The notes below the pieces were generated by a model. It searched no databases. It was not told the origin of the DNA and worked only from the letters and a program-made list of their open reading frames with translations. Shown here in pieces: positions 35,430 through 45,197 of a stretch of DNA of 64,000 bases. Source of the stretch: Breznakiella homolactica (GTDB lineage: Bacteria; Spirochaetota; Spirochaetia; Treponematales; Breznakiellaceae); NCBI RefSeq assembly GCF_016616095.2, contig NZ_CP067089.2, forward strand, positions 4,092,001 through 4,156,000. Reading direction: 5' to 3'. Made by a program: the position numbers and the translations under genes. Numbering within the stretch: position 1 is the first letter of the stretch; each line of letters opens with the position of its first letter.

Positions 35430-37178
35430 ATGAGATTCCGAAGCATACGTTTTAAAATCATTGCTTCCGTGGTAGCGTACATTGCGGTCATCGGTGTGCT
35501 GGGAAATCTCTGGCTCTACACCCATCTCAACCGGATCGTTACCCAGAAGGCGGAACACCTGGACCGGCTTTACACCGACGCGGTCCGGGGCCAGCTGGAG
35601 CGGGGATTCTCGGAGGTGTTTAACCTCTCGGTGATATGCGCCCACGATACGGTGGTTGCCCGAATTGTTTCCCGGGAGGACCATCACAGCCTTGAGGCAG
35701 TCCGTGAGAGCCTCCACGCCCAGGACCTGCTCAATTCCTATCTCCGGTCGTGTCCGGTGAACGGGTACGTGGATAAGCTGATTCTCTTTAATGAAGGGGA
35801 TCTGCTGATACAAGCCTACGGCCGCCAGAACGGTGAAGTGACGGACCGGGAAAAGATTGCCGCGCTGCCGCTTTTTGCGGAACTCCTCAGCAGCGGCGAA
35901 CCCTGGATTGTCGGGTTCGGCGGATCCATTACCGCCAGCAAACTCAGCGACAGTTTTATGATCCTTTTCAGGGTTGATAATATTTACGATCCCGGTTCCT
36001 GCGGATACCTCTACCTTGAAATGGGTCTGGACATGGTCTCCGATGAGATCCTCCGGTACGCGGACCCCGGCAGCATGTTCGTCGTGCTGCCGGAAACCGG
36101 AGCGGTTTTGTCATCCCGGGGCAGGCTGACTGTCCCTGACGGGGATGAATACCGCTGGACGGCCTACGATGACGGCCAGCGGATCCGCCGGGGAAACCGG
36201 ACCTACCGGCTCGACCGCACACCCCTGGAGAGTGTGCCCCTGGGGTTGTATTCCCTGACCGATGTGACAAGCCTTGCCCGGGAAGATATGCAGATCCTGT
36301 ATTCCGTGCTTATCGTGGTTTTGGCCTCCCTCCTTGCCGCCGGCGGCATCGCGGTGACCCTTTCCATGCATCTTACCCGGCCCATCCAGGTGCTGATCAG
36401 CCGGATCAAAAAAATATCCGCCAATGATTTTTCCTATGATCCCGGCATTGAAAAAAGCCACGATGAAATCGGCAGTATCGGGCGGGTAGTCAACGAGATG
36501 TCCCAAAACATCAGCCGGCTCCTGCGGGAAACCGAGGAGATGTATGAACAGCGGAAGAATGCCGAGATCGCCCTGCTCCAGACCCAGGTAAATCCCCACT
36601 TCCTCTATAACACCCTCAACTCCATCCAATGGATGGCGGAAATCCAGAAGAACCCCGGGATTGCCGATATGACCCGGAGCCTTACGAATCTTCTCCGGAA
36701 CATCGCCGGCATTACCGGTGACAAGATCACCCTGGAAGAGGAACTGCGCCTCCTGGATGATTACGGAGCGATCCAGTCGGTTCGTTTTATGGGCATCTTC
36801 GAGATGGTGAATACCATTCCACGGGAATTCCTTTCCTGCCGCATCGTCAAACTGACCCTCCAGCCTTTGGTGGAAAACGCCATTATCCACGGTATTGAAC
36901 CGTCGGGTTCCTTTGGGACCATTGTCCTCAGCGCCCGGGAGGAAGGGCCGTACCTTTGTATCACCGTGGAGGATTCCGGCCAGGGGATGACCCCCGAGGA
37001 AATAGCGGGGATTCTTTCCGGGGAACACCGGGAGAGCGGTACATCCTTCAACAGAATCGGGGTGGCCAACGTCCATACCAGGCTGCAGCTGGTGTACGGC
37101 GGGGACTGCGGGCTTTCTTTTGAAAGTGAAAAAGGATCCTTTACGCGGGTTACCGTCCGGATCCGGAAGGAGCAGTAG
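35430..37178 (+). CDS. YesM/LytS-type sensor histidine kinase
   Basis: A 582-residue sensor: N-terminal membrane segment (about 10-30), extracytoplasmic region to about 285, second membrane segment (about 290-312), HAMP linker, His_kinase module with QTQVNPHFLYNTLNSIQW (His390) and an ATPase domain (QPLVENAIIHG, VEDSGQGMTPEE). The frame is open for another 480 codons upstream, but that part is the shadow of the reverse binding-protein gene. The start at 35430 begins a natural kinase N-terminus, MRFRSIRFKIIASV. The response regulator follows with no gap. Confidence 0.93.
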   Translation: MRFRSIRFKIIASVVAYIAVIGVLGNLWLYTHLNRIVTQKAEHLDRLYTDAVRGQLERGFSEVFNLSVICAHDTVVARIVSREDHHSLEAVRESLHAQDLLNSYLRSCPVNGYVDKLILFNEGDLLIQAYGRQNGEVTDREKIAALPLFAELLSSGEPWIVGFGGSITASKLSDSFMILFRVDNIYDPGSCGYLYLEMGLDMVSDEILRYADPGSMFVVLPETGAVLSSRGRLTVPDGDEYRWTAYDDGQRIRRGNRTYRLDRTPLESVPLGLYSLTDVTSLAREDMQILYSVLIVVLASLLAAGGIAVTLSMHLTRPIQVLISRIKKISANDFSYDPGIEKSHDEIGSIGRVVNEMSQNISRLLRETEEMYEQRKNAEIALLQTQVNPHFLYNTLNSIQWMAEIQKNPGIADMTRSLTNLLRNIAGITGDKITLEEELRLLDDYGAIQSVRFMGIFEMVNTIPREFLSCRIVKLTLQPLVENAIIHGIEPSGSFGTIVLSAREEGPYLCITVEDSGQGMTPEEIAGILSGEHRESGTSFNRIGVANVHTRLQLVYGGDCGLSFESEKGSFTRVTVRIRKEQ

Positions 37179-38816
37179 ATGTACCGGGTCCTGCTTGCGG
37201 ATGATGAACCCATCATTGTTTCCGGAGTAAAGTACCTCATCGACTGGGAGCGGTACGACTGCCAGATTATCGGCAGCGGCGGCAACGGCCGGGAAACCCT
37301 GGATCTGATCCGTACCCGCCGGCCGGATATTGTAGTCTGCGATATCGATATGCCCGTGCTTTCCGGTCTCGAAGTCCTGAAGACCGCCAGCGAGGAATTT
37401 CCCCGGACGGTCTTTATCATGCTGACCAATTACCATGATTTTGAACTAGCCCGGGAATCTCTGCGCTGCCGGGCGGTGGAATACCTTTTGAAAAACCAGC
37501 TCAGCCCGGAAACCCTGGAAAAAGCCCTGGCCGTTGCCAAGGCGGAATGGGAAAACCGGAATAAGCTTGACCAGGTAAATCTGGTGAATGATTACCTTGA
37601 GACGAACCGTCAGGAAGTTGTCGGCAATACTTTGATTAAACTGTTTGAATCCTCCCGGGCTGTTCCCGTGCGGGACGCGGCGGCGCTGCTGGACGGACAG
37701 GGGATGCTCTCGGGATACGCCGCTGCGTATATACCCCTTGATTTTTCGGCGCTTCCCGGAGGCGGGAGGCTTTCCGGGGAGGAAACAAAGCGGCTTTTTA
37801 TCTGGCAGAAGGAAATCATCCTCAAGATGGCCCGTTCATTTTTTCAGAACACCGTTGTCCTCGAGCCGGATCTTCTGTGCCAAAGCCTGTATCTGTTCTG
37901 CTGGGATCTTGCCCCCGGGGAGTGGGAAAAAAAACTTGAACTGTTCCGGGAAAAAGTGTGCAAGACCTCCGCCCAGATTACCCGCCTCGGGATAACGGTC
38001 CTGGGAACCGGATGCTTCAGGGACGGTTCGGAATTAGAACAATGCGGCGCGGCGGTTGCCGCCCTGCGGGAATGGTATTATCTCATGGGTTCCGAAGGAA
38101 CCTCTGGCCCCCGGGAAAACACTGTTTCCGGACGGGAAAAAACCGAAGGGAAACCCCTGGGCCTGACCGGCGCCGCGGCCCAGCTCGCCGGCGCGGTGCG
38201 GTCCCGGGACAGCGAAGAATGCCGGGCCGTCATGGATAAGGTGGTCCGGCGGATCACTGAACTTCCCCATGAAAAAATCCAGGCCCTGTGGCTGTGCAGC
38301 GAACTCTATGATACTGTCCGCCCCCTGCTCCCGGGGGATGGATGGGAGGACTGTTTTTCGGACCCCCAGGAAGCCTACCGCCAGATTGACCGGCTCGCAA
38401 CCCGGGCAGAGGTTGTCCGGTGGCTCGAAAGGATGAAGGATGCCCTCAGTTCGGTGATTCTCAATATGTCCGGGGGCCACACCGATATTATCGAAAAGGC
38501 AAAACAGTATGTGGAAGCCAACACGGACCGTCACATCATGCTCCAGGACGCGGCGGAACACGTAGGTATTTCCGCGGGTTACCTTTCAACCCTTTTCAGA
38601 AAACAGTACAACCAGCACTTCGTTGATTACATCAACCAGACCAAAATGAACCGTGCCTGTTCTCTGATCCGCCAGGGAAAATACCGGATCTATGAAATAT
38701 CCTATATGCTTGGGTATGAAAACGCCTATTACTTTACCAGGGTCTTCCGGCGCCACCTGGGGATGACTCCGTCGGAGTACCAGAAAAGCCTGGGCGCCGA
38801 ACCCCCGGCGGAATAG
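37179..38816 (+). CDS. YesN-type response regulator with AraC output domain
   Basis: A 545-residue regulator that starts on the base after the kinase stop. The receiver has DD at 9-10 and phospho-acceptor Asp55 in VCDIDMPVLSG. The C-terminal AraC domain shows DAAEHVGISAGYLSTLFRKQ and IYEISYMLGYENAYYFTRVF. It is about 40 percent longer than a receiver plus HTH need; the middle is a helical region seen in YesN proteins. It probably controls the importer and the lyase and hydrolase genes of this locus. Confidence 0.93.
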   Translation: MYRVLLADDEPIIVSGVKYLIDWERYDCQIIGSGGNGRETLDLIRTRRPDIVVCDIDMPVLSGLEVLKTASEEFPRTVFIMLTNYHDFELARESLRCRAVEYLLKNQLSPETLEKALAVAKAEWENRNKLDQVNLVNDYLETNRQEVVGNTLIKLFESSRAVPVRDAAALLDGQGMLSGYAAAYIPLDFSALPGGGRLSGEETKRLFIWQKEIILKMARSFFQNTVVLEPDLLCQSLYLFCWDLAPGEWEKKLELFREKVCKTSAQITRLGITVLGTGCFRDGSELEQCGAAVAALREWYYLMGSEGTSGPRENTVSGREKTEGKPLGLTGAAAQLAGAVRSRDSEECRAVMDKVVRRITELPHEKIQALWLCSELYDTVRPLLPGDGWEDCFSDPQEAYRQIDRLATRAEVVRWLERMKDALSSVILNMSGGHTDIIEKAKQYVEANTDRHIMLQDAAEHVGISAGYLSTLFRKQYNQHFVDYINQTKMNRACSLIRQGKYRIYEISYMLGYENAYYFTRVFRRHLGMTPSEYQKSLGAEPPAE

Positions 38817-38844
38817 GCGTTATGAATTTTTCGGGAGGCGGCGT

Positions 38845-40677
38845 ATGATACCCGACGCGGCGGTATTGCTCAAAGGACTCCGGGCCGGTACGGACCGGGG
38901 CTGCTCCGGCTCAAAATTGTTCCGGGAACTCGCCGGGGACAATGCTAAAGATGGTATCCTCAATAATCCGTCTCTGGCGGAATCCCTGGGTCTTCTTACG
39001 GATGCCCAGGACCGCCTCGCCGGTTCGGCCATCCCTGACCTCCCCTTCAGCCTCTTCTCGCTGTACCGCCGGAACGGCAGCCGCCTTGCCTATGAGGACC
39101 GGTATTTTGAACGGCGCAGGCGCCTTCTCGTATCCGGGCTTTCCGTCTGGCTCTGGGAGCGGCCCGGGGACGTAACAGCCCTGGAGGATATCCTCTGGGC
39201 CATCTGCGATGAGTATACCTGGAGCCTGCCGGCCCACCTCGATGATGCCCTTCCCGGGTTCGGGTCCGGCACAATTCTCCGGGACGGAATCGCCGTTGGC
39301 GGAACCCGGGATGACTCTTTGGTCCTCGATCTCTTTGCCTGCGAGACGGGTTTCGCTCTGGCGGAATGCTGCGCCATGACGGAGCATCTCCTGGACCGGG
39401 AGCTCATCCTCCGGGTCCGGGACACGGTGCGGCGGCGGATAATCGAAAGCTATATCACCCACGGGGGCTTCCAGAAATGGGAGTTAATGGATAACAACTG
39501 GTGCGCGGTGTGCGCCGGCAGCATTGCCGGAACGGCGCTGTATCTTGTGGAGGATGATGCCCTCCTGGGCGGGATTCTTTTCAAACTGATGCCTGCCCTG
39601 GATCGTTTTTTGGGCAGCTTTTCTCCGGACGGCGCCTGCCTGGAGGGGTTATCCTACTGGACCTACGGCGTGGAGTTTTATACCGCCGCCGCGGATCTGC
39701 TCTTCCGCCGTACCGCCGGCTCGGTGGACCTCATGGATGATCCCCGGCTCCCCGCCATTGCCCGGTTCCAGCAGTACTGCTATTTTCCCGGGGGCGCCAC
39801 GGTCGCCTTTTCCGACGGCGGCGGCCGGGATGTTTACCGGACCGGCCTGGGCTGTTTTCTGGCCCGCCGTTTCAGCGGTGTTACCCTGCCGCCGGAGCAA
39901 TACGGCATGGGGATCCTCGGCGACCACTGCCACCGTTTCGCCCCGGCTCTGCGGGACCTTCTGTGGACCGGCGGAACCCCGGAGAAAACCGGCGGTTCCT
40001 GGTGTACCGTATTCCCTGAAGCCCAGTGGATGCTCTGCAGCGGTGCTGGGGACACGGGATTTGCCGCCAAAGGCGGCTTCAACGATGAACCCCACAACCA
40101 CAACGACACGGGCAGCTTCATCTTTTACCGGAAAGGCTCTATGCTTCTCTGCGACCTCGGAGCCGGGGAATACACAAAGGAATACTTTGGCCCGGAACGG
40201 TACGGTTTTTTATGCACCGCCTCCCGGGGGCATAATCTGCCCATCATCGGCGGGCAGGGCCAGAAAGCGGGCGGGGAATTCCGCTGCGGTGATTTCGAAT
40301 ATGACGGCGAGGGTGGACTCTCCATGGACCTTGCCCCGGCGTACGGGATTCCCGCGTTTCGCCGGCTCGGACGGCGGTTCCGGTTTGACCCTTCGGCCGG
40401 ATCGGTTTTGCTCAGGGATACCTTTGTGTTTGACGGTCCTTCCCTGGCGGTGACGGAGCGTTTCATCACCCTGGTCCCTCCGGCGGTCCTGGGGAGTACG
40501 GTCCGGATCGAATCCAACGGCGCGGAATGTACGCTTTCCTCCGGAGACGGGACCGAACCGTCGGTCGCCGCCGAGGTTTACCGGGACCACAGCGGAAACC
40601 CGGTGACGGTGTATTTCACTGACTTTTCTTTCAATTCCCCGGACAGGGAATTTTCCTGTTCATTTACAATCGAATAA
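38845..40677 (+). CDS. Heparinase II/III-like polysaccharide lyase
   Basis: A 610-residue protein with an alpha-helical toroid in the N-terminal half and a beta-sandwich in the C-terminal half. Hallmarks of the family are DNNWCAVCAG (about 216-225), GLSYWTYGVEFY and the NDEPHNHNDTGSFIFYRKG segment (from about 413), where the His lies in the active site. Relatives cleave uronic-acid polymers such as heparan, alginate or other uronides by beta-elimination. There is no signal peptide, so it should act on imported oligomers. GGGAGG precedes the ATG; it follows the response regulator by 28 bases. Confidence 0.85.
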   Translation: MIPDAAVLLKGLRAGTDRGCSGSKLFRELAGDNAKDGILNNPSLAESLGLLTDAQDRLAGSAIPDLPFSLFSLYRRNGSRLAYEDRYFERRRRLLVSGLSVWLWERPGDVTALEDILWAICDEYTWSLPAHLDDALPGFGSGTILRDGIAVGGTRDDSLVLDLFACETGFALAECCAMTEHLLDRELILRVRDTVRRRIIESYITHGGFQKWELMDNNWCAVCAGSIAGTALYLVEDDALLGGILFKLMPALDRFLGSFSPDGACLEGLSYWTYGVEFYTAAADLLFRRTAGSVDLMDDPRLPAIARFQQYCYFPGGATVAFSDGGGRDVYRTGLGCFLARRFSGVTLPPEQYGMGILGDHCHRFAPALRDLLWTGGTPEKTGGSWCTVFPEAQWMLCSGAGDTGFAAKGGFNDEPHNHNDTGSFIFYRKGSMLLCDLGAGEYTKEYFGPERYGFLCTASRGHNLPIIGGQGQKAGGEFRCGDFEYDGEGGLSMDLAPAYGIPAFRRLGRRFRFDPSAGSVLLRDTFVFDGPSLAVTERFITLVPPAVLGSTVRIESNGAECTLSSGDGTEPSVAAEVYRDHSGNPVTVYFTDFSFNSPDREFSCSFTIE

Positions 40678-40689
40678 CGTGGAGGCACT

Positions 40690-42540
40690 ATGGACCCCTT
40701 TGATTTTCCGATTCGGCAAAACCCCCTGAAAACCAGGGACGATCTCCGGCAGAGCCTCGTTGATCTTCTGGAACCCCTGAACCGACACGTTTCCGGCGGC
40801 GGGTACGACCTGGGCCGCACCGCCGCCCATTACTCCCCCCGGGTGGCGCTCATGGAGGGCTGGAGCCGGACCCTCTGGGGAATCGCGCCGTTTATCGCCG
40901 GCGGCGGGGACTATCCCAATATCGATGAAGTCATGGCGATTCTCACCAAAGGCCTCGATGAAAATGATCCCGGCTGGTGGGGTGTTCCCCCGGACAGAGA
41001 CCAGCGCCTGGTGGAAATGGCCGCCATCGCTTTGAGCCTTATGATCGCCCAGGAGACCTTCTGGGATTCCCTCAAACCGGACCAGCGGAAAACCCTGGCG
41101 CGGTGGCTTGGCCTCATCCAGGAGCGGGAGCTTCCCGCCAACAATTGGCATTTCTTCCGGGTCCTGGTCTGCACCGCCCTGCGGCGTCTCGGGCTCCCGG
41201 TAAACGAAAAGGCGGAGCGGGAATCCTTTGATCTTATTGAATCCTGCTACCGGGGCGACGGCTGGTATATCGATGGCAGCAACGGGGAATACGACTGGTA
41301 CAATCCTTTCGCGTTTCATTTTTACGGGCTGATCTACGCGACAATCAACGGCGGCCGTGACCCGCAGCGGGCGGAGCGGTATACTGAACGGGCCCGGCTT
41401 TTCGCTCCCCGGTTTATTACGTGGTTCCGGGACGACGGTTCGGTGGTTCCCTACGGCCGGAGCCTCATATACCGGTTCGCGGCGGTTTCCTTTTTTTCCG
41501 CCTGCGCCTTCGCCGGCCTTGAGGTTTTTCCCTGGGGGGTGATGAAGGGACTGGTCCTGCGCCACTTCCGGTGGTGGTTTTCCCGGCCCATCCTCGACGC
41601 CGGAGGCATTCTTTCAGTGGGGTACGCCTACCCGAACCTGATCATGGCTGACCAGTACAATTCCCCGGGGTCACCCTACTGGGCGCTCAAGTCCTACCTC
41701 GTCCTGGCCCTTCCCGACGGTCATCCCTTCTGGGCCGCCGAGGAGCAGCCCCTGCCGGCGGATCTGCCCGAAGTTTCGGCGGACCCGGTTCCGGGTTTCC
41801 TGGTATCCCGCTCGGATGAGGACGTGCAGCTTCTGGTTCCGGGCCGGTACCCGGTCTACGAAGTGGTTCAGGCCGCGGCGAAATACGGCAAGTTCGCCTA
41901 TTCCGCCCGGTTCGGATTCTGCGTTTCCCACGGATCCTACGACCTGGAAAAAACCGGCTGTGATTCTACGCTGCTTTTTTCCGAAGGGGACAATTACTGG
42001 CGGGAGCGGCGGGCTGTCCGGGACCAGACAAGCGGTCCCAACTGGACCCGGTCCCTCTGGAGCCCCTGGCCGGATGTGACCGTTGCCACAACCCTGGTTG
42101 CCCTGGGAGCCTGGCACGTCCGTATCCATAAAATTGAAAGTTCCCGGACACTGGACGCGGTGGAAGGGGGCTTCTCCGTGCCGCTGTACTGCGGCCGGGA
42201 ACCGGCGGTTCCCCCGGAGACCCGGGCGGATACATCCCGGGAAGCCCTGGTGTCCTTTGCCTGGGGCGCCTCAAGAATTGCCGCCCTTGAGGCCGGATCA
42301 AACCGCACCGGAACCCTGGTGGAGCCGAGCCCGAACCTCAATCTGCTGGAGCCTTCCGGGATTATCCCCGTATTGAAAGGGAAGGTGAAGCCGGGAATCA
42401 CCATCTGGGTTACCGCGGTCAGGGCAGGCGATCCCGGCCCGGCAGCTTCGGAAAAACCGCCCCGGGTCGTTATTGAGGATGAAAAAACCGCCGTGGTGTT
42501 CCGGAGCGGCGGAACCCAGGCGGCGGTTCTGGAGGTGTAA
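40690..42540 (+). CDS. DUF2264 family protein (probable uronide-active glycosidase)
   Basis: A 616-residue protein with the DUF2264 pattern: NPLKTRDDLRQSLVDLLEPL at the start, VALMEGWSRTLWGIAP, then LPANNWHFFRVLVCTALRR and DGWYIDGSNGEYDWYNPFAF. As far as I recall, part of this family has been assigned to a glucuronidase-type glycoside hydrolase family (GH154). No signal peptide. It begins 12 bases after the lyase gene with a GGAGG site, in one operon with it. It probably removes uronic-acid residues from the oligomers handled by the neighbouring lyase and GH88 enzyme. Confidence 0.8.
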   Translation: MDPFDFPIRQNPLKTRDDLRQSLVDLLEPLNRHVSGGGYDLGRTAAHYSPRVALMEGWSRTLWGIAPFIAGGGDYPNIDEVMAILTKGLDENDPGWWGVPPDRDQRLVEMAAIALSLMIAQETFWDSLKPDQRKTLARWLGLIQERELPANNWHFFRVLVCTALRRLGLPVNEKAERESFDLIESCYRGDGWYIDGSNGEYDWYNPFAFHFYGLIYATINGGRDPQRAERYTERARLFAPRFITWFRDDGSVVPYGRSLIYRFAAVSFFSACAFAGLEVFPWGVMKGLVLRHFRWWFSRPILDAGGILSVGYAYPNLIMADQYNSPGSPYWALKSYLVLALPDGHPFWAAEEQPLPADLPEVSADPVPGFLVSRSDEDVQLLVPGRYPVYEVVQAAAKYGKFAYSARFGFCVSHGSYDLEKTGCDSTLLFSEGDNYWRERRAVRDQTSGPNWTRSLWSPWPDVTVATTLVALGAWHVRIHKIESSRTLDAVEGGFSVPLYCGREPAVPPETRADTSREALVSFAWGASRIAALEAGSNRTGTLVEPSPNLNLLEPSGIIPVLKGKVKPGITIWVTAVRAGDPGPAASEKPPRVVIEDEKTAVVFRSGGTQAAVLEV

Positions 42541-42554
42541 TCAGAACGGCGGGT

Positions 42555-43190
42555 TCAGAATCCGACATCCTCGTTGACAATGATAATGCTGTACTTGCCG
42601 GGGAATTTTTGGGCGTTCATGGTTATGAGAAGCTGGTTGCACATCCTGTCGGGGATGTTGCAGTCCCCGCAGTAGCCCGTTTCGGCGCAGGGGGTGGCGT
42701 GTCCGTTCCGCCTGCAGTTCATCGGGGCAATGCTCCGGGCCCGGGTCACCGCGGCTTCCAGGGTGGGAACGATTTTGTTGACCCCCGCCACCACTATTAC
42801 GTGCCGCGGGCCGTAGGCTATGGCCGCCACCCGGCTGCCGGAACAGTCGAGGCTCACCAGTTCTCCCGCCTCGGTAATGGCGTTGGTCCCGGTGATAAAG
42901 TAATCCGCCAGAAGACTGTCCCGGCAGACTTCAAAGTGGTCGTCGCAGTCGTACCGGTCGTAAAGTTTGTATTCCCCGTTCCGGAGTACTCCCAGGATGT
43001 CCATGGCGCTTAATGTTTCGCTGCCGCCGAGACCCACGGAGACACCCTTGGGAAGACAGGTTTCAAAAAGAATCTTCTTTGCCTCCGCCAGGTCTTCCGC
43101 GTAATACGCGGCCCAGCCTTTGTCCCGGAGCGCCGACACGACTGTATGCCCGTGTTTTTCTCCGAACCATTTCCGGTACTGATTATCCAT
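42555..43190 (-). CDS. LUD-domain (LutC/YkgG-like, DUF162) protein
   Basis: A 211-residue protein of the LUD family, which includes LutC of the lactate-utilisation complex. Typical segments are VGLGGSETLSAMDILGVL, TGTNAITEAGELVSLD and GPRHVIVVAGVNKIVPTLE. The C-terminal PCAETGYCGDCNIPDRMC carries four cysteines, characteristic of a stand-alone subfamily of unknown function. No LutA or LutB partner is nearby. It is last in the gntR-kduI-kduD-GH88 operon, nine bases after the GH88 gene, an unexpected place for a LUD protein. Confidence 0.85.
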   Translation of the reverse strand: MDNQYRKWFGEKHGHTVVSALRDKGWAAYYAEDLAEAKKILFETCLPKGVSVGLGGSETLSAMDILGVLRNGEYKLYDRYDCDDHFEVCRDSLLADYFITGTNAITEAGELVSLDCSGSRVAAIAYGPRHVIVVAGVNKIVPTLEAAVTRARSIAPMNCRRNGHATPCAETGYCGDCNIPDRMCNQLLITMNAQKFPGKYSIIIVNEDVGF

Positions 43191-43199
43191 GGGACCTCC

Positions 43200-44369
43200 T
43201 CACCAATAGGGTGTCCAGTCTTTCGAAAGCCGGGTCAGGGCTTCCATGAAAAAATAATCCCCCCAGGATACACACTCATCGACCCCGTTGTTCTCGCAGG
43301 TGTTGTAGGGTGAATTCTTCGCGTAGGTTCCGTGCAGGAGGAGTCCGTTGCTTTCGGTGTCGTTCCGCACGGCGTAGCCGGCAATGAGCGACCCCACGGT
43401 CTGCCGGGCCAGTTTTCGGTACAGCCCGGCTTCTTCATCTTCGAGATACTCCGCCATCTCCAGGAGCCCGCAGGCGGTGATCGCCGCGGCGGAGGAATCC
43501 CGGGGTTCCTCCCCTTCGGTGAAGTACAGGTCCCAGTAGGGGACCATGTCCGCCGGGAGCCGGTCAAAGTAGAATTCCGTCATCTTCCGGAATACCTCCA
43601 GGTATTCCGGATTTTTCGTGTACCGGTAACTCAGGGCGGTTCCGTAAATTCCCCAGGCCTGGCCCCGGGCCCAGGGTGAATCGTCCTTGTAGCCCTGGTG
43701 GGTGGCGCCGTGGTCGGGCTCACCCGTTTCGGGATTAAAGAAGAACGTATGATACGCTGAATTATCGGGGCGGAGGATTACCCTGAGGCATGTTTCGGCG
43801 TGGGCCAGGGCGACCTCCCGGTACCGGGCATTGCCGGTCACTTCCGAAGCCCAGTGGAGCAGGGGCAGGTTGAGCAGGCAGTCGATGATGAGCCGGTAAT
43901 TGTCCCTGGCTCCCAGGGGTCCCCAGGCCTGGATGAACCGGCCTTTCTCGTGGAACCGGGATACGAGTTTGTCCGCCGCCATCACCGCCGTTTCCTTTGC
44001 CCGTTCATTCCCTGTCAGCTTCCATGCGGCGACACAGGATAAAGAATAGAGGAAGCCCATGTCGTGGTGGTCTACTTTAATACCCCTGACGATCCGGTCC
44101 CGGAAATCCTCGGTCTGGATAAGGGCAGCGTATTTCAGGACCTCCCGCCGGCTGTGTTCCCAGGCGAGCCAGATCTCCCCGGTCCAGAATCCCGTGGTCC
44201 ATTCGGTGTTTTCAATGGGATAATAAAAATTATTCCTGCTTGCCGGCGGCTGGAACCGGTAGGTGAATTCCGGCAGGTTTGCGTACACCCGGCCGGCGCA
44301 GGCATCCAGGGCGGCTGCTATATCACCGCCGGAGGCTTCCGCGATTCCGGGAAACAGATCGGTCTTCAT
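43200..44369 (-). CDS. GH88 unsaturated glucuronyl hydrolase
   Basis: A 389-residue alpha/alpha barrel enzyme that hydrates the double bond of unsaturated uronic acid at the non-reducing end of lyase products, releasing 4-deoxy-5-keto-uronate. The two catalytic aspartates are in VDHHDMGFLYSLS and LIIDCLLNLPLLHW. HQGYKDDSPWARGQAWGIYG is another GH88 landmark. No signal peptide. The longer frame (to 44594) is the shadow of kduD; the ATG at 44369 follows AAGGAGAA. Its product is the substrate of KduI, encoded upstream in the same operon. Confidence 0.92.
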   Translation of the reverse strand: MKTDLFPGIAEASGGDIAAALDACAGRVYANLPEFTYRFQPPASRNNFYYPIENTEWTTGFWTGEIWLAWEHSRREVLKYAALIQTEDFRDRIVRGIKVDHHDMGFLYSLSCVAAWKLTGNERAKETAVMAADKLVSRFHEKGRFIQAWGPLGARDNYRLIIDCLLNLPLLHWASEVTGNARYREVALAHAETCLRVILRPDNSAYHTFFFNPETGEPDHGATHQGYKDDSPWARGQAWGIYGTALSYRYTKNPEYLEVFRKMTEFYFDRLPADMVPYWDLYFTEGEEPRDSSAAAITACGLLEMAEYLEDEEAGLYRKLARQTVGSLIAGYAVRNDTESNGLLLHGTYAKNSPYNTCENNGVDECVSWGDYFFMEALTRLSKDWTPYW

Positions 44370-44388
44370 GGGGTTCTCCTTAAAAAAA

Positions 44389-45156
44389 TTACCTGCCGAG
44401 CCACCCGCCGTCCACGGCCAGGGTAAACCCGTTGACGTAATCCGACGCCGGCGACGCCAGGAACACCGCCGCTCCGGCGATATCCCCGGGGGTTCCCCAG
44501 CGGCCAGCGGGGATGCGTTCCAGGATAGCCTTGCTCCGGTTTTCGTCACCCCGGAGCTGTTCCGTATTGTCCGTGGCCATGTACCCCGGGGCAATGCCGT
44601 TGGTGTTGATTCCGTGCTGGGCCCATTCGTTGGCCATGAGCATGGTGATTCCCTTTACCCCGCTTTTTGAGGCGGTGTATGAAGGAACCCGGATTCCTCC
44701 CTGGTAGGAAAGCATGGAAGCGATGTTGATGATCTTTCCGCCGCGGCCCTGTTTCAGGAAGCGCCGTGCGGCGGCCTGGCACATGAAGAAAACCGTTTTC
44801 AGGTTTATATTCATAACCTGATCCCATTCTTCCTCGGTGAAGTCCACCGAATCGTTGCGGATGATGATCCCCGCGTTGTTCACCAGGATATCCACACCGC
44901 CGAAGGCTTCCTCCGCGGAATCGAATATTTTTTCTATGGGATCCATGGACCGGAGGTCCGCTGAGAGGTACTGGAATTTCCGGCCCGCCGCTTCCACCAG
45001 TTTTCCGGTTTCCGCCGCTGCGGGCGCGTGGCCCACCCCGAAAATATTTGCCCCCGCTTCGGCGAGGCCCTGGGCAATGCCCTGTCCGAGTCCTCTGCCG
45101 CAGCCCGTTACGATGGCCGTTTTTCCGTCAATCCGGAATGAATCAATGATACCCAT
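44389..45156 (-). CDS. kduD: 2-deoxy-D-gluconate 3-dehydrogenase / DKII reductase
   Basis: A 255-residue short-chain dehydrogenase. It shows the cofactor motif TGCGRGLGQGIA, NNAGIIIRN and the catalytic Ser and Tyr-x-x-x-Lys in SYTASKSG. The N-terminus MGIIDSFRIDGKTAIVTG and the closing FTLAVDGGWLGR are typical of KduD, which reduces 2,5-diketo-3-deoxygluconate to 2-keto-3-deoxygluconate with NADH. It lies 41 bases after kduI and 19 bases before the GH88 gene in the same operon. Confidence 0.93.
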   Translation of the reverse strand: MGIIDSFRIDGKTAIVTGCGRGLGQGIAQGLAEAGANIFGVGHAPAAAETGKLVEAAGRKFQYLSADLRSMDPIEKIFDSAEEAFGGVDILVNNAGIIIRNDSVDFTEEEWDQVMNINLKTVFFMCQAAARRFLKQGRGGKIINIASMLSYQGGIRVPSYTASKSGVKGITMLMANEWAQHGINTNGIAPGYMATDNTEQLRGDENRSKAILERIPAGRWGTPGDIAGAAVFLASPASDYVNGFTLAVDGGWLGR

Positions 45157-45197
45157 GGGTTGCTCCTTTCCTATGTGTTTTCCGCAGGACCCGCGGG

